A DNA stretch of 29,146 nt. Origin: JASBRS01 sp964496495 (GTDB taxonomy: Bacteria; Deinococcota; Deinococci; Deinococcales; Trueperaceae). Every line of letters starts with the position of its first letter. The first letter of the stretch is position 1. Positions 1-7,004 of this stretch are shown here, in pieces. A program made the translations under genes and the position numbers. Under the pieces are notes generated by a model. That model was not told where the DNA came from. It worked only from the letters and a program-made list of their open reading frames with translations, and ran no database searches. The stretch spans positions 1-29,146 of the forward strand of contig CAZBZU010000045.1 of assembly GCA_964496495.1 (NCBI GenBank), written 5' to 3'.

Positions 1-2
1 TC

Positions 3-164
3 CCGGGGATGGAAGCGGAGGGGGCCCCCGAGGGCGCGGACGAGGGCGCGGACGACCGGCCCGTCGAGGTGCCGGTCGCGGCCGGCGTCGCTGCCAGCGT
101 CACGACCGGCGCTGGTGCAGGGACGGATGCGAGCCTCGAGGCGGGGGCGACCGGCGATGCGTGA
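3..164 (+). CDS. C-terminal tail of an upstream protein, probably DsrK (partial)
   Basis: An open frame enters from the left edge and stops with TGA at 162-164, giving a 53-residue tail. The tail is very rich in Ala, Gly, Glu, Asp and Val (for example PEGADEGADDRPVEVPV) and shows no cysteine or folded-domain motif. Its stop overlaps the dsrJ start by 8 nt, so the two are translationally coupled. In the conserved order dsrMKJOP the gene just before dsrJ is dsrK, the HdrD-like cytoplasmic iron-sulfur subunit, so identity is inferred from synteny only. If it is DsrK, it has an acidic low-complexity extension. No catalytic part lies in the window. Confidence 0.45.
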   Translation, partial: PGMEAEGAPEGADEGADDRPVEVPVAAGVAASVTTGAGAGTDASLEAGATGDA

Positions 165-555
165 CCGCAAGTGGATCCTCACCGGTCTCGTGGTGTTCGT
201 GGCGGTGGCGCTCTTCCCGGTGTGGTACGGCGCGCTCGCCGGCAAGGCCACGGCGCCGAACCCGCCGCTGCCGACCAACAGCAGCTCGTGCATCGAGCCG
301 ACCCAGTGGATGATCGCGAACCACCCGGGGCTGCTGAACAGCTGGCGGAACGAGGTCGTGCGGCAGGGCCTGGCGACGTTCGTATCGCCCTCGGGGAAGG
401 ACTATCCGATCAGCTTCCCGGGTACCTGCTTCAGCTGCCACCAGAGCGGGGAGGCCTTCTGCCAGACCTGCCACAGCTATGCGGACGTCCACCTGAGCTG
501 TTGGGAGTGCCACGTCCAATCGGGAGGGAGCTATGCCGCGCTCGCCGGAAAGTGA
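157..555 (+). CDS. dsrJ: DsrJ, triheme cytochrome c subunit of the DsrMKJOP complex
   Basis: This 132-residue protein has a single N-terminal hydrophobic anchor (about residues 7-27) and three c-type heme motifs: CFSCH at 91-95, CQTCH at 102-106 and CWECH at 115-119. In the family, DsrJ is the periplasmic triheme subunit of the membrane complex linking quinone or periplasmic redox chemistry to DsrK and DsrC. A lone Cys45 in SSSCIEP sits where DsrJ proteins carry the unusual cysteine heme ligand. I chose ATG 157 over ATG 115 because it places the membrane anchor right at the N-terminus and overlaps the upstream stop (ATGCGTGA). It overlaps dsrO by 23 nt at its 3' end. Gene length and heme number match the family. 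Confidence 0.93.
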   Translation: MRDRKWILTGLVVFVAVALFPVWYGALAGKATAPNPPLPTNSSSCIEPTQWMIANHPGLLNSWRNEVVRQGLATFVSPSGKDYPISFPGTCFSCHQSGEAFCQTCHSYADVHLSCWECHVQSGGSYAALAGK

Positions 556-1363
556 CGCGCCGAACCCGAGCCGACGCCGCTTCCTGAAGGAGGCGGGGGC
601 GGCCGCGGTGGGCCTGGCCTGCAGCCTGCCGCTGCTGCGCGAGGCGTTCGAAGCGATGGCGCAGGACGCCGTGGTGACGCCGGCGCCGCACAAGCAGCTG
701 GCGATGGTGGTGGACGTCAACAAGTGCCAGCTCGATGCCGTGCGCCGAGCCGCCGTGGAGGCGTGCGACCGGGCGCACAACATCCCGCACATCCCGGACC
801 CGAAGCACGAGGTCAAGTGGATCTGGAGCGCGGAGTACCAGCACGCCTTCCCGGACCAGGTGCATCTCCACACGCCGGAGTCGCAACTGCGCGAGCCGGT
901 GCTGGTGATGTGCAACCACTGCTCCGACCCGCCGTGCGTGCGCGTGTGCCCCACCCAGGCGACGTTCAAGCGCAAGTCCGACGGCATCGTCGTGATCGAC
1001 GAGCACCGCTGCATCGGCTGCCGCTACTGCATGGCGGCCTGCCCGTTCGGCGCGCGCAGCCTGAACTGGGTGGACCCGCGACCCTACATCCCAAGGAAGG
1101 AGGACGGCGAGTACTACTCGGACTTCCCCACGCGCACGCAGGGCGTGGTGGAGAAGTGCGACTTCTGCGTCGAGCGGTTGCGCGTCGGTCAGCTGCCGGC
1201 GTGCGTGGAGGCCGCGGCCGGCGTCGAGGGCGGGGCGGGAGCCCTGACCTTCGGCGACGTTCTGGACCCCGACTCGGATGTGAGCCGGCTGCTGCGCGAG
1301 CGGACGACGATCGTGCGGCGGCCCGAGCTCGGCACGGGGCCGAACATCTACTACGTCACGTGA
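533..1363 (+). CDS. dsrO: DsrO, Tat-exported polyferredoxin subunit of DsrMKJOP
   Basis: This 276-residue protein has a twin-arginine signal (SRRRFLKEAG, residues 13-22) and ferredoxin motifs. Two motifs are complete: C127-C130-C135-C139 and C160-C163-C166-C170. A third has C209, C212 and C224. The N-terminal motif has only C65 and C78, and the expected Cys after PACVEA (228) is Ala. In PhsB/NrfC-type four-cluster subunits, the N-terminal motif's first three Cys and the last Cys of motif IV hold one cubane, so a cluster appears to be lost. DsrO partners DsrP, carrying electrons in the periplasm between DsrJ and the membrane. The start is ATG 533, preceded by the perfect Shine-Dalgarno GGGAGGGAG inside dsrJ. 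The next gene, dsrP, starts 42 nt downstream. Confidence 0.92.
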   Translation: MPRSPESDAPNPSRRRFLKEAGAAAVGLACSLPLLREAFEAMAQDAVVTPAPHKQLAMVVDVNKCQLDAVRRAAVEACDRAHNIPHIPDPKHEVKWIWSAEYQHAFPDQVHLHTPESQLREPVLVMCNHCSDPPCVRVCPTQATFKRKSDGIVVIDEHRCIGCRYCMAACPFGARSLNWVDPRPYIPRKEDGEYYSDFPTRTQGVVEKCDFCVERLRVGQLPACVEAAAGVEGGAGALTFGDVLDPDSDVSRLLRERTTIVRRPELGTGPNIYYVT

Positions 1364-1405
1364 GCGCGCTCCGGTGGGAGCCGGCGCTGCGTCGAGGTGA
1401 GCGAC

Positions 1406-2614
1406 ATGCTGGATGAGGCATTCCATGGTGGCCGGCGGTACTGGGCGCTGGTGGCGGTGTGGGCCGTCCTGATCCTGGTAGGCATCGCCGCCTACGGGCA
1501 TCAGCTCAGCGTCGGCCTGGGCGTCACCGGCATGAGCCGGAACGTCTCCTGGGGTCTCTACATCGCGCAGTTCACCTTCATGGTGGGCGTGGCCGCGTCG
1601 GCCGTCATGGTGGCGCTCCCCTTCTATCTCCACGACTACCGGGCGTTCAGCAGGACCGTCGTTCTGGGTGAGATCCTCGCGGTGTCGTCCGTGATCGTGT
1701 GCATCACCTTCGTCACCGTCGACCTGGGGCGGCCGATGCGGGTGTTCAACCTGTTCCTGCATCCGGCGCCGCACTCGGTGCTGTTCTTCGACATCGTCGT
1801 GCTGTTCGGGTATCTGATCTTGAACGTGCTGATCGGCGGCGTCACCTTCGACGCCGAGCGCAAGGGCGCGCCGCCGCCCACCTGGATCAAGCCGGTCATC
1901 TACCTGTCGATCCCCTGGGCGGTGAGCATCCACACCGTCACGGCGTTCCTGTACGCCGGCCTGGTGGCGCGCCCGTACTGGATGACGGCGATCATGGCGC
2001 CCAGGTTCCTGGCCGGCGCCTTCGCGTCCGGCCCGGCGCTGGTGATCCTGCTGGCGCTGGTCCTGCGCCGCTTCACGAGCTACGACGTGGGCAAACGCGC
2101 CATCCAGACGCTCGCCGTGATCGTCACCTACGCCCTGGTGATCAACGAGTTCTTCGTCCTGTGCGAGCTGTTCACGGGGCTCTACAGCCACGTCCCGGAG
2201 CACGGCCTCACCCTGCAGTACCTCTACCTGGGGTTGCAGGGGCACGCCGGCATGGTGCCGTGGATGTGGGCGAACGTGGCGGTGAGCCTGGCGTGCATCG
2301 CGCTGCTGGTGAACCCGAGCGTGCGCAGGCGGCACGGCCTGCTCGCCGCGGTCTCGGCGGCCGTGATCTTCGCGATCTGGATCCAGAAGGGCGTCAGCCT
2401 GACCATCGCCGGCTTCGAGCCCTCACCGTTCGGGACGGTGACGAGCTACGTACCGACCCTCACGGAGCTGGGGGTCATCGTCGGCGTCTACGCTCTGGGG
2501 CTCATGGTGCTGACCGTGCTGGTCAGGATCGTGGTGAACGTGAGAGAGCAGCATCAGGCCCTGCCCGTCACGCGGGCGGGAGCCACGCCATCGCCTGTTG
2601 GGAAAGGAGACTAG
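1406..2614 (+). CDS. dsrP: DsrP, NrfD-like integral membrane subunit of DsrMKJOP
   Basis: The 402-residue product is almost entirely hydrophobic helices, about ten, as expected for the NrfD/PsrC family. It begins DEAFHGGRRYWAL and has the family-typical NVSWGLYIAQFTFMVG stretch and the VDLGRPMRVFNLF segment after the third helix. DsrP is thought to exchange electrons between the quinone pool and DsrO/DsrJ. ATG 1406 is chosen because GAGGTGA (1394-1400) lies 5 nt upstream; the GTG at 1397 is an alternative start that would add three residues. The stop (2612-2614) abuts the dsrA start at 2616, and the dsrA Shine-Dalgarno lies inside the dsrP end, so they should be co-translated. Confidence 0.92.
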   Translation: MLDEAFHGGRRYWALVAVWAVLILVGIAAYGHQLSVGLGVTGMSRNVSWGLYIAQFTFMVGVAASAVMVALPFYLHDYRAFSRTVVLGEILAVSSVIVCITFVTVDLGRPMRVFNLFLHPAPHSVLFFDIVVLFGYLILNVLIGGVTFDAERKGAPPPTWIKPVIYLSIPWAVSIHTVTAFLYAGLVARPYWMTAIMAPRFLAGAFASGPALVILLALVLRRFTSYDVGKRAIQTLAVIVTYALVINEFFVLCELFTGLYSHVPEHGLTLQYLYLGLQGHAGMVPWMWANVAVSLACIALLVNPSVRRRHGLLAAVSAAVIFAIWIQKGVSLTIAGFEPSPFGTVTSYVPTLTELGVIVGVYALGLMVLTVLVRIVVNVREQHQALPVTRAGATPSPVGKGD

Positions 2615-2615
2615 G

Positions 2616-3866
2616 ATGGCTGGTGACAACGGCAAAGCCACTCCTCTGCTGGACGAGCTGGAGAAGGGACCCTGGCCCAGCTTCGTCACGCAGATCAAGG
2701 AGATGGCCGACGAGAAGGAGCAGGCGCGGGAGCTTCTGCAGCTTCTCGAGCGCTCCTACGAGGAGCGGATCGGCCACTGGAAGCACGGCGGCATCGTCGG
2801 CGTGATGGGCTACGGGGGCGGCGTCATCGGACGCTACAACGACCTGCCGGAGGAGTTCCCGGCGATCGCGCACTTCCACACCTTGCGCGTCAACATGCCC
2901 ACGGGCTGGTTCTACACCTCCGACGTCCTGCGCAAGATCTGCGACATCTGGGACGAGCACGGCTCGGGCCTGACCAACATGCACGGCTCGACGGGGGACA
3001 TCATCCTGCTGGGGACGACCACCGACGAGCTCGAGCCGACCTTCAAGGCGCTCACCGAGAACGACTTCGACCTCGGCGGCTCCGGCTCGGACGTGCGCAC
3101 GCCCAGCGCCTGCGTGGGCCCGGCGCGCTGCGAGTGGGCCTGCTACGACACCCTCGACCTCTGCAACGACCTGACGCAGACCTTCCAGGACGAGCTGCAC
3201 CGGCCGGCGTTCCCGTACAAGTTCAAGTTCAAGTGCTCGGGCTGCCCGAACGACTGCGTGGCATCGATCGCGCGCTCGGACATGTCGATCATCGGCACCT
3301 GGCGTGACGAGATCCGCATCGACCAGGACGAAGTGCGAGCCTACGTCGAGAACGGGCTGAACATCGAGCGCGACGTGTGCGGCAACTGCCCCACCAAGTG
3401 CATGGAGTGGGACGGCACCACGCTGGAGATCGACGACAGCAACTGCGTCAAGTGCATGCACTGCATCAACGCCATGCCGAAGGCGCTGCGGCCGGGCACG
3501 GACACGGGCGCGACCGTCCTCCTGGGCGCCAAGGCGCCGATCGTGCAGGGCGCGCAGCTCTCCTCGGTGCTGATCCCGTTCATCAAGCTCGAGCCGCCCT
3601 ACCAGGAGATCAAGGACCTGGCGGAACGCATCTGGGACTTCTGGAGCGAGAACGGCAAGAACCGCGAGCGCGTGGGCGAGCTGGTGCAGCGCGTCGGGCT
3701 GGGCAACTTCCTCGAGGCGATCGGGGTGGAGCCGGTACCCGAGATGATCGCGCACCCGCGTGAGAACCCCTACATCTTCTTCGAGGAGTACTTCGAGGTC
3801 GAGGAGGAGGAGGCGGAGGCGGACGGGGTCGCCGAGGACGCCCAGAGCCAGGGAGGTGCGTCATGA
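2616..3866 (+). CDS. dsrA: Dissimilatory sulfite reductase alpha subunit
   Basis: DsrA (416 aa) pairs with DsrB in the cytoplasmic alpha2beta2 enzyme that reduces sulfite with siroheme coupled to [4Fe-4S], handing sulfur to DsrC. Visible residues: the siroheme-cluster ligands C166-x5-C172 and C210-x3-C214, with the 38-residue spacing known from Desulfovibrio DsrA, and an inserted ferredoxin domain with CGNCPTKC (255-262) and CVKCMHC (277-283). Length is normal. The last 25 residues are unusually acidic (EEEEAEADG). ATG 2616 has GGAAAGGAG 6 nt upstream; the in-frame TTG at 2598 would overlap dsrP and is less likely. The stop overlaps the dsrB start (ATGA at 3863-3866), which favours equal synthesis of the subunits. 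Confidence 0.97.
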   Translation: MAGDNGKATPLLDELEKGPWPSFVTQIKEMADEKEQARELLQLLERSYEERIGHWKHGGIVGVMGYGGGVIGRYNDLPEEFPAIAHFHTLRVNMPTGWFYTSDVLRKICDIWDEHGSGLTNMHGSTGDIILLGTTTDELEPTFKALTENDFDLGGSGSDVRTPSACVGPARCEWACYDTLDLCNDLTQTFQDELHRPAFPYKFKFKCSGCPNDCVASIARSDMSIIGTWRDEIRIDQDEVRAYVENGLNIERDVCGNCPTKCMEWDGTTLEIDDSNCVKCMHCINAMPKALRPGTDTGATVLLGAKAPIVQGAQLSSVLIPFIKLEPPYQEIKDLAERIWDFWSENGKNRERVGELVQRVGLGNFLEAIGVEPVPEMIAHPRENPYIFFEEYFEVEEEEAEADGVAEDAQSQGGAS

Positions 3867-4948
3867 CGATGGCCAGACCCGACCGGCGCACGGACATCGG
3901 CCCGCCGGACTTCCGCAGGTTCCTGCCTCCGGTCATCAAGGCGAACTACGGGGCATGGAAGTACCACGAGATCCTGAAGCCGGGCGTGATGGTGCACGTC
4001 GGGGAGTCCGGCGACAAGCTGTTCACCGTGCGCGCCGGCTCCCCGCGTCTGCTCGGCACCAAGCGGATCCGCAAGTACGCCGAGCTGGCCGACAAGTACT
4101 GCGACGGCTTCCTGCGCTTCACCAGCCGCCACAACGTCGAGTTCCTGCTCACGAAGGAGGCGAACATCGAGCCGCTGATCGCGGAGCTGGCCGAGCTCGG
4201 CCATCCCGTGGGCGGCATCGGGCCGGCGATCTCGGGCATCGTGCACACGCAGGGCTGGGTGCACTGCCACTCGGCCGCGACCGACGCCTCGGGCGTGGTC
4301 AAGGCGGTGATGGACGACCTCTCGGAGTACTTCGACGGCACCCGCAAGATCCCCGGCAAGCTGCGCATCGCGCTGGCCTGCTGCCTCAACATGTGCGGCG
4401 CCGTGCACTGCTCGGACATCGCCATCCTGGGCGTGCACCGCAGGCCGCCCCGGGTGCAGCACGACAGCCTCAAGAAGGTGTGCGAGATCCCCAACGTGAT
4501 CGCGGCGTGCCCCACCGGCGCCATCCGGCCCACGCGCATTGACGGCGTGGAGTCGGTCGAGATCGACGAGGAGCTGTGCATGTACTGCGCCAACTGCTTC
4601 TCGGTGTGCCCGGCGCTGCCGATGGCGGACGCGCTCAACGACGGCATCTCGATCTGGGTGGGGGGCAAGGTCTCCAACGCCCGCCACGAGCCGACGTTCT
4701 CGAAGCTCGCCATCCCCTTCATCGAGAACGACCCGCCGCGTTGGACGGAGGTGGTCCAGAGCATCCACCGGATCGTCGAGGTGTGGGCCGACGGCGCACG
4801 GCCGCACGAGCGCATGGGCGAGTTCATCGAGCGCATCGGCTGGCCGCGCTTCTTCCGCGAGGCCGGCATCGAGTTCCGCAAGGAGCACATCGATGACTAC
4901 CGCTACGCGGGCCTCACCTACAAGCGGTCCGCGCAGCTCAGGCATTAG
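3863..4948 (+). CDS. dsrB: Dissimilatory sulfite reductase beta subunit
   Basis: DsrB (361 aa) carries the catalytically competent siroheme site. The four expected cluster ligands are present as C135 (GWVHCHSAA) and C173, C174, C178 (ACCLNMCGAVHC). The ferredoxin domain shows CMYCANCFSVCP (239-250) with C216 nearby. Length and layout match bacterial DsrB. The start is ATG 3863, overlapping the dsrA stop by 4 nt, with GGGAGGTG (3851-3858) as ribosome binding site; an in-frame ATG at 3869 is too far from it. dsrD follows after 11 nt. With dsrA it forms the standard phylogenetic marker pair, so comparison with reference DsrAB trees would decide lineage and whether the enzyme is of reductive or oxidative type. 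Confidence 0.97.
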   Translation: MTMARPDRRTDIGPPDFRRFLPPVIKANYGAWKYHEILKPGVMVHVGESGDKLFTVRAGSPRLLGTKRIRKYAELADKYCDGFLRFTSRHNVEFLLTKEANIEPLIAELAELGHPVGGIGPAISGIVHTQGWVHCHSAATDASGVVKAVMDDLSEYFDGTRKIPGKLRIALACCLNMCGAVHCSDIAILGVHRRPPRVQHDSLKKVCEIPNVIAACPTGAIRPTRIDGVESVEIDEELCMYCANCFSVCPALPMADALNDGISIWVGGKVSNARHEPTFSKLAIPFIENDPPRWTEVVQSIHRIVEVWADGARPHERMGEFIERIGWPRFFREAGIEFRKEHIDDYRYAGLTYKRSAQLRH

Positions 4949-4959
4949 GAGAAGGGATC

Positions 4960-5208
4960 ATGGCAGCTACCAAGGAGCAGGTCGCCGAAGCCATGTTCGA
5001 TCTGGTGAAGGAGTACCAGGGCAAGAAGAAGTTCAAGGCCATGGACCTCACCAAGGCGATGAAGCAGAAGTTCGGAGAGGAGTGCGACAAGGCGCTGTGC
5101 AAGGCCGCCATCCGCGACCTCATCGACTCCGGTCGCTGCGTCTACACCTACTTCGGAGGCAGCTACATCGAGGTCCCACACGAGGAGGGAGCGGCGAGCG
5201 GCAGCTGA
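4960..5208 (+). CDS. dsrD: DsrD, winged-helix activator of DsrAB
   Basis: This 82-residue soluble protein (MAATKEQVAEAMFDLVKEY...) has the charged helical first half, the central KKKFKAMDLTKAMKQKF region and the beta-hairpin ending CVYTYFGGSYIEVP typical of DsrD. DsrD is a small winged-helix protein now understood to act as an allosteric activator of DsrAB. It occurs in sulfite/sulfate reducers and disproportionators and is absent from phototrophic and chemotrophic sulfur oxidisers of the rDsr type. It sits directly after dsrB with its own strong ribosome binding site (GGAGAAGGGATC). About 100 nt without a gene separate it from dsrL. Its presence is the best single argument in this window for the reductive direction. 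Confidence 0.93.
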   Translation: MAATKEQVAEAMFDLVKEYQGKKKFKAMDLTKAMKQKFGEECDKALCKAAIRDLIDSGRCVYTYFGGSYIEVPHEEGAASGS

Positions 5209-5311
5209 CCCTCAGGGGCGGGCGTCCTCTCGCCGCGCCGGCCCGCGGCCCGGCAGGAGCGGGGTGCGCGGGGACCACAGAAGGGTGTCGGGCGGGTATG
5301 CGAGGTGAGCC

Positions 5312-7000
5312 ATGGTCGTGAAGAAGGTTGTCCGGAAGACCGTCGTGAAGAAGCGTTCGTTCTCGGCGGGCGGACACGGGCGGGAGCAGTCGCCGCTCAG
5401 GCCCCGGCACGTCGAGAGGAAGCCGCCGTGCACGGATCGGTGCCCCAGCGGGAACCGCATCCGCGAGTTCCTCACGACGATCTCGCAGGCCGAGCTGCTG
5501 GGCAAGACGACGGCGCAGGCCTTCACCGAAGCGTGGGAGGTCCTCACCGACACCAACCCGTTCCCCTCGGTCTGCGGCCGCGTGTGCCCCGCCCTGTGCG
5601 AGGAGGAGTGCAACCGGCGCGAGCTCGAGGGCGCCGTGGGCATCAACAAGGTCGAGCGCGCCGTCGGTGACTTCGGCAGGGAGGGAGGCCTGAAGCTGCG
5701 CCGGCTCAGCGACGAGCGGAAGCCGCAACGGGTCGCCGTCGTCGGAGCGGGACCGGGCGGGCTCTCCTGTGCCTACCAGCTCGCCCGCAGGGGGTACGGC
5801 GTGAAGGTCTTCGAGGCGCAGGTGAAGCCCGGCGGCATGTTGCGCTACGGCATCCCCGGGTATCGCCTCCCCGAGGGCGTGCTGGACGAGGAGATCGGCC
5901 GGATCCTGGACCTCGGCGTGGAGCTGGAGTGCGGCGTCAAGGTGGGCGAGGACGTCACCCTGGACGAGCTCAAGGGGAGCTTCGCGGCGGTGTTCCTGGC
6001 CTTGGGCGCCCAGCAGGGCGTGAGCCTGGGGGTCGACGGGGAGGACGCGCCCAACGTGTTCTCGGGCGTCGACTTCCTCAACCGCTTCCACCACGGCGAG
6101 CAGCTCGGCCTGGGCAAGGACGTGGTCGTCATCGTGGTGGGCGGCGGCGACACCGCGATCGACGCGGCCCGCATCTCCAAGCGCCTGGGGGCCAACGTGA
6201 CCGTCCTCTACCGCCGCACGCTCGCGGAGATGCCGGCGATCCACGAGGAGGTCCAGCAGGCCATCAACGAGGGCGTCGAGGTCGAGTTCCTGGCGGCCCC
6301 GGTGGGCTTCAAGAAGGGCGACGACGGGCGCGTGACCGCTCTGGAAGCGATACGCATGGAGCTGGGCGAGCCCGACGCGTCGGGCCGCCGTAGCCCCGTG
6401 CCCATCCCGGGCTCCGAGTTCGAGATCCCAGCGACCGCCGTGATCTCGGCGGTGAGCCAGAAGCCGGACTTCAGGGGACTCGAGGCGGTGGTGGGCGACG
6501 GCGGCTGGGTCGCGGCGGACGACGACGGTCGCACCGGGGTGGACGGCGTCTGGGCAGGCGGCGATGTGACGCAGCTCGCCCTCGTCACCGACGCGATCGG
6601 ACAGGGCCGCCGGGCCGCCGAGGCGATCGACCGCGAGCTCCAGGGGACGACCGCCGTCCCGGACAGCCGCGAGGTGATCCGGGCCGAGAAGCTGCGGCTG
6701 GGGTACTACCCGCGTAAGGAGCGGCTCGAGCCCCCACTCGAGGACATCGAGCGGCGCCTGGCAGAGCCCGAGTCGGAGGTCAACCTCGGCTTCACGCTCG
6801 AGCAGGCGCAGACGGAGGCAGCGCGTTGCATGAGCTGCGGCCAGTGCTTCTACTGCGAGGAGTGCTGGCTCTTCTGCCAGGATCAGGCGATCGAGAAGCC
6901 GGCCGCGGCAGGCGAGCTCTACCCCTTCAAGCTGGTGAACTGCACGGGCTGCGACAAGTGCGCGGACATCTGCCCGTGCGGCTTCATCGAGATGGCGTGA
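5312..7000 (+). CDS. dsrL: DsrL-like iron-sulfur flavoprotein, NAD(P)H oxidoreductase
   Basis: This 562-residue protein is related to the small subunit of glutamate synthase (GltD). The order is: a lysine-rich start (KKVVRKTVVKKR), an N-terminal cysteine domain (C40, C44, C88, C92, C96, C100), the FAD-binding GAGPGG (145-150), an NAD(P)H-binding VVGGGDTAIDAAR (275-287), the second FAD motif VWAGGDV (413-419), and a C-terminal ferredoxin part with CMSCGQCFYC (506-515) and CTGCDKCADICPC (544-556). DsrL exchanges electrons between NAD(P)H and DsrAB; type-2 DsrL proteins occur with DsrD in reducing organisms. At 562 residues it is shorter than the roughly 650-residue DsrL of Allochromatium. ATG 5312 has GAGGTG four bases upstream. 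dsrN starts 4 nt after the stop. Confidence 0.88.
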   Translation: MVVKKVVRKTVVKKRSFSAGGHGREQSPLRPRHVERKPPCTDRCPSGNRIREFLTTISQAELLGKTTAQAFTEAWEVLTDTNPFPSVCGRVCPALCEEECNRRELEGAVGINKVERAVGDFGREGGLKLRRLSDERKPQRVAVVGAGPGGLSCAYQLARRGYGVKVFEAQVKPGGMLRYGIPGYRLPEGVLDEEIGRILDLGVELECGVKVGEDVTLDELKGSFAAVFLALGAQQGVSLGVDGEDAPNVFSGVDFLNRFHHGEQLGLGKDVVVIVVGGGDTAIDAARISKRLGANVTVLYRRTLAEMPAIHEEVQQAINEGVEVEFLAAPVGFKKGDDGRVTALEAIRMELGEPDASGRRSPVPIPGSEFEIPATAVISAVSQKPDFRGLEAVVGDGGWVAADDDGRTGVDGVWAGGDVTQLALVTDAIGQGRRAAEAIDRELQGTTAVPDSREVIRAEKLRLGYYPRKERLEPPLEDIERRLAEPESEVNLGFTLEQAQTEAARCMSCGQCFYCEECWLFCQDQAIEKPAAAGELYPFKLVNCTGCDKCADICPCGFIEMA

Positions 7001-7004
7001 GAGT

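Noticed and set aside
431..2335. Long minus-strand open frame opposite dsrO and dsrP
   Set aside because: It is antisense to clear family members and has no domain motif.
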